Origin: Todiramphus chloris collaris
Taxonomy: Eukaryota > Chordata > Aves > Coraciiformes > Alcedinidae
Length of the DNA: 64,000 bases
Assembly: GCA_025345505.1 (NCBI GenBank)
Contig: JANVCC010000011.1
Coordinates: 7,380,767 to 7,444,766, forward strand
Direction: 5' to 3'
Shown here: positions 62,633-64,000 of the stretch, in pieces
How positions within the stretch are numbered: position 1 is the stretch's first letter
Layout: each line of letters starts with the position of its first letter
Program-made: the position numbers and the translations under genes
Notes under the pieces: generated by a model
Databases searched by the model: none
What the model saw: the letters and a program-made list of their open reading frames with translations, nothing else
Told to the model about the DNA's origin: nothing

Positions 62633-64000
62633 AATATTTTTCAAATAACTTATCACACTCTTTGATTATTTTTTAGAGTCCTGTTCCCTTTTCAGATGAA
62701 CAGTTAACTCTCTCTCTCTGTTGACACAAACTGCAGCTGTTTAATTTGACATCTTTCCTTTTTCCTGAATGAAAGTCATGCAAACAATCATTCCAGGTTT
62801 CCTAATCGCCTGCTTTCTTAATTTTCCACAGTAACTTCATAAAGAAAGGCTTACATTATTCTAGGCTAAGTAAGCAGCAGATTTCATCCTCAGTTCACTT
62901 TCTTTCTCATTCACTTGTGCTTTCTTGGAGCTTCCGTTAACAGAAGAATGTCAAACTGGCACTGTCTTTGAGGAAACCCTACATTTGTGTTTGTACCTTC
63001 CATTCCCCATGTAAACACAAGTATACTTTAGAGAATATTTTCTCTAGCACTTTTTTGCCTCTGTGGAAGGAATACAACAAGAAATTTTATTTCCTTGCAT
63101 CTTGGGTACAGAAACTTTTAATACTTGATTTTTTAGCTTTTTGTTTTCAACAAAACATCAAACTTTCCTCATTACTTGCACTCAGGAGGAACCACATTGC
63201 CCATGAGGAAAGCCTGACTGTAATTTTCATGCACATAACTGTTGCTGTCTTAGTGACAGCTGCAGGGTGGTACCAATCTGCTCATGATCTTCTGACTTCT
63301 TTTCTGCCTCATTGAGATCAGGTTTTGACACTCCACACACTCTAGAATAAGCTGTGGAGCATCACTATATGAATTCTCCTGCACATATTGTGCTCTTTCC
63401 TGTTGTCCTTCCCATTTTTCCACATCCTGAATAGCAGAAAGCATTTTAATACTGTCCTGGGAAGGAAGAAAAAAGACAACAGTTCAGTAGTTAACACAAT
63501 AACATTCTCCTGGGTTTTTTTAACTGCTTTTTCTTCTGTTTTGTTTTTTCTCCATGGTGAAATTGATCTTAGCCTTAAAGGTTTGAATTTTCCTCTGTGA
63601 TCCCACTAGTCCTTGTCCTGCTTCTCTTTTTCTCCACAGGGATTTCTGTTCCCACCTTTTTTTGTTTCATTCAAACTGGTTACAACTAATTTCCACCTAA
63701 CTTCCAGTTTCTGTATGCCAGCAGAGACACAAAGTACCCCTCAATTTCTCCACTGTACCCACCTGCCCTTCTCCACAAGACTCATCCTCCCTTACATGTT
63801 TTCTTTACCAAATCCTTCCCATAACTGAAGCAGACATACCATGTCTTCTCATTCAGAACTGGAACCAGAAGTTGACACCATTCAGGGCCATCAGATATGG
63901 ATAGAAACCTTCTCCAGTGTTATTAATCTACAAACACAGATTGGTGAACAGATGATGAGCAAGCAGATGTCCATTTTATTAGATGCTTATCACTGTGTGA
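62633..64000. other. non-coding DNA, no gene seen
   Basis: T- and C-rich unique-looking sequence. Open frames of 64-115 codons lack domains; the longest (62968-63315) begins downstream of no recognisable promoter or splice site and overlaps an opposite-strand frame. Confidence 0.55.

Noticed and set aside
1..64000. CRISPR arrays, tRNA or rRNA genes, operons, phage or bacterial systems
   Set aside because: No regularly spaced repeats, cloverleaf candidates or prokaryotic gene organisation were seen; the repeats present are avian retroelements.

Overview
This window looks like gene-poor, AT-rich bird nuclear DNA. The main evidence is at least ten CR1-type LINE fragments with the 3' ends seen in birds: octamer tails such as (TTCTGTGA)n or (ATTCTATG)n, and the 'ggtcccttccaac' block. 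There are also four solo long terminal repeats (LTRs) of kinds I recognise from avian endogenous retroviruses. There are no bacterial-style genes, operons, rRNA, tRNA or CRISPR arrays. I cannot name the species. I support no intact cellular protein-coding gene; one short open segment at 41.5 kb is flagged as a possible exon or conserved element.

Layout: 1-9.3 kb is single-copy-looking DNA with a (TTG)n microsatellite and A-rich runs. 9.3 kb holds a tiny CR1 tail. 12.65-14.02 kb is a long LTR, sense on the minus strand, with recognisable CCAAT and TATA boxes and a foreign-looking insert of about 330 bp. 18.2-21.55 kb holds two CR1 copies tail to tail. The larger one (minus strand) is the most informative object in the window: it keeps the end of ORF1, a 455-codon open endonuclease region with its catalytic residues, and the C-terminal reverse-transcriptase (RT) region, but the core of the RT has been deleted. 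26.2-27.6 kb is a CR1 inserted in the 3' UTR of another CR1, in the same orientation; the inner copy keeps the RT palm motifs but is broken by stops and frameshifts. 30.36 kb has a 54-bp-period tandem duplication. CR1 fragments follow at 31.4, 36.3, 44.7, 48.05, 49.6 and 62.5 kb, and further solo LTRs at 43.15, 46.24 and 60.55 kb.

The functional content is therefore that of decaying selfish elements. CR1 copies by target-primed reverse transcription using an endonuclease and RT encoded in its ORF2; every copy here is 5' truncated, internally deleted or mutated, so none should move by itself. The LTRs are recombination remnants of proviruses with no coding interior left. The rest could be intergenic DNA or a large intron; some low-repeat stretches look complex enough to hold conserved regulatory elements, which sequence alone cannot show. 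I found no convincing sign of a new biological system. The observations most worth checking are the near-continuous CR1 ORF2, the nested CR1, the 41.5 kb open segment, and several precise rearrangement junctions.
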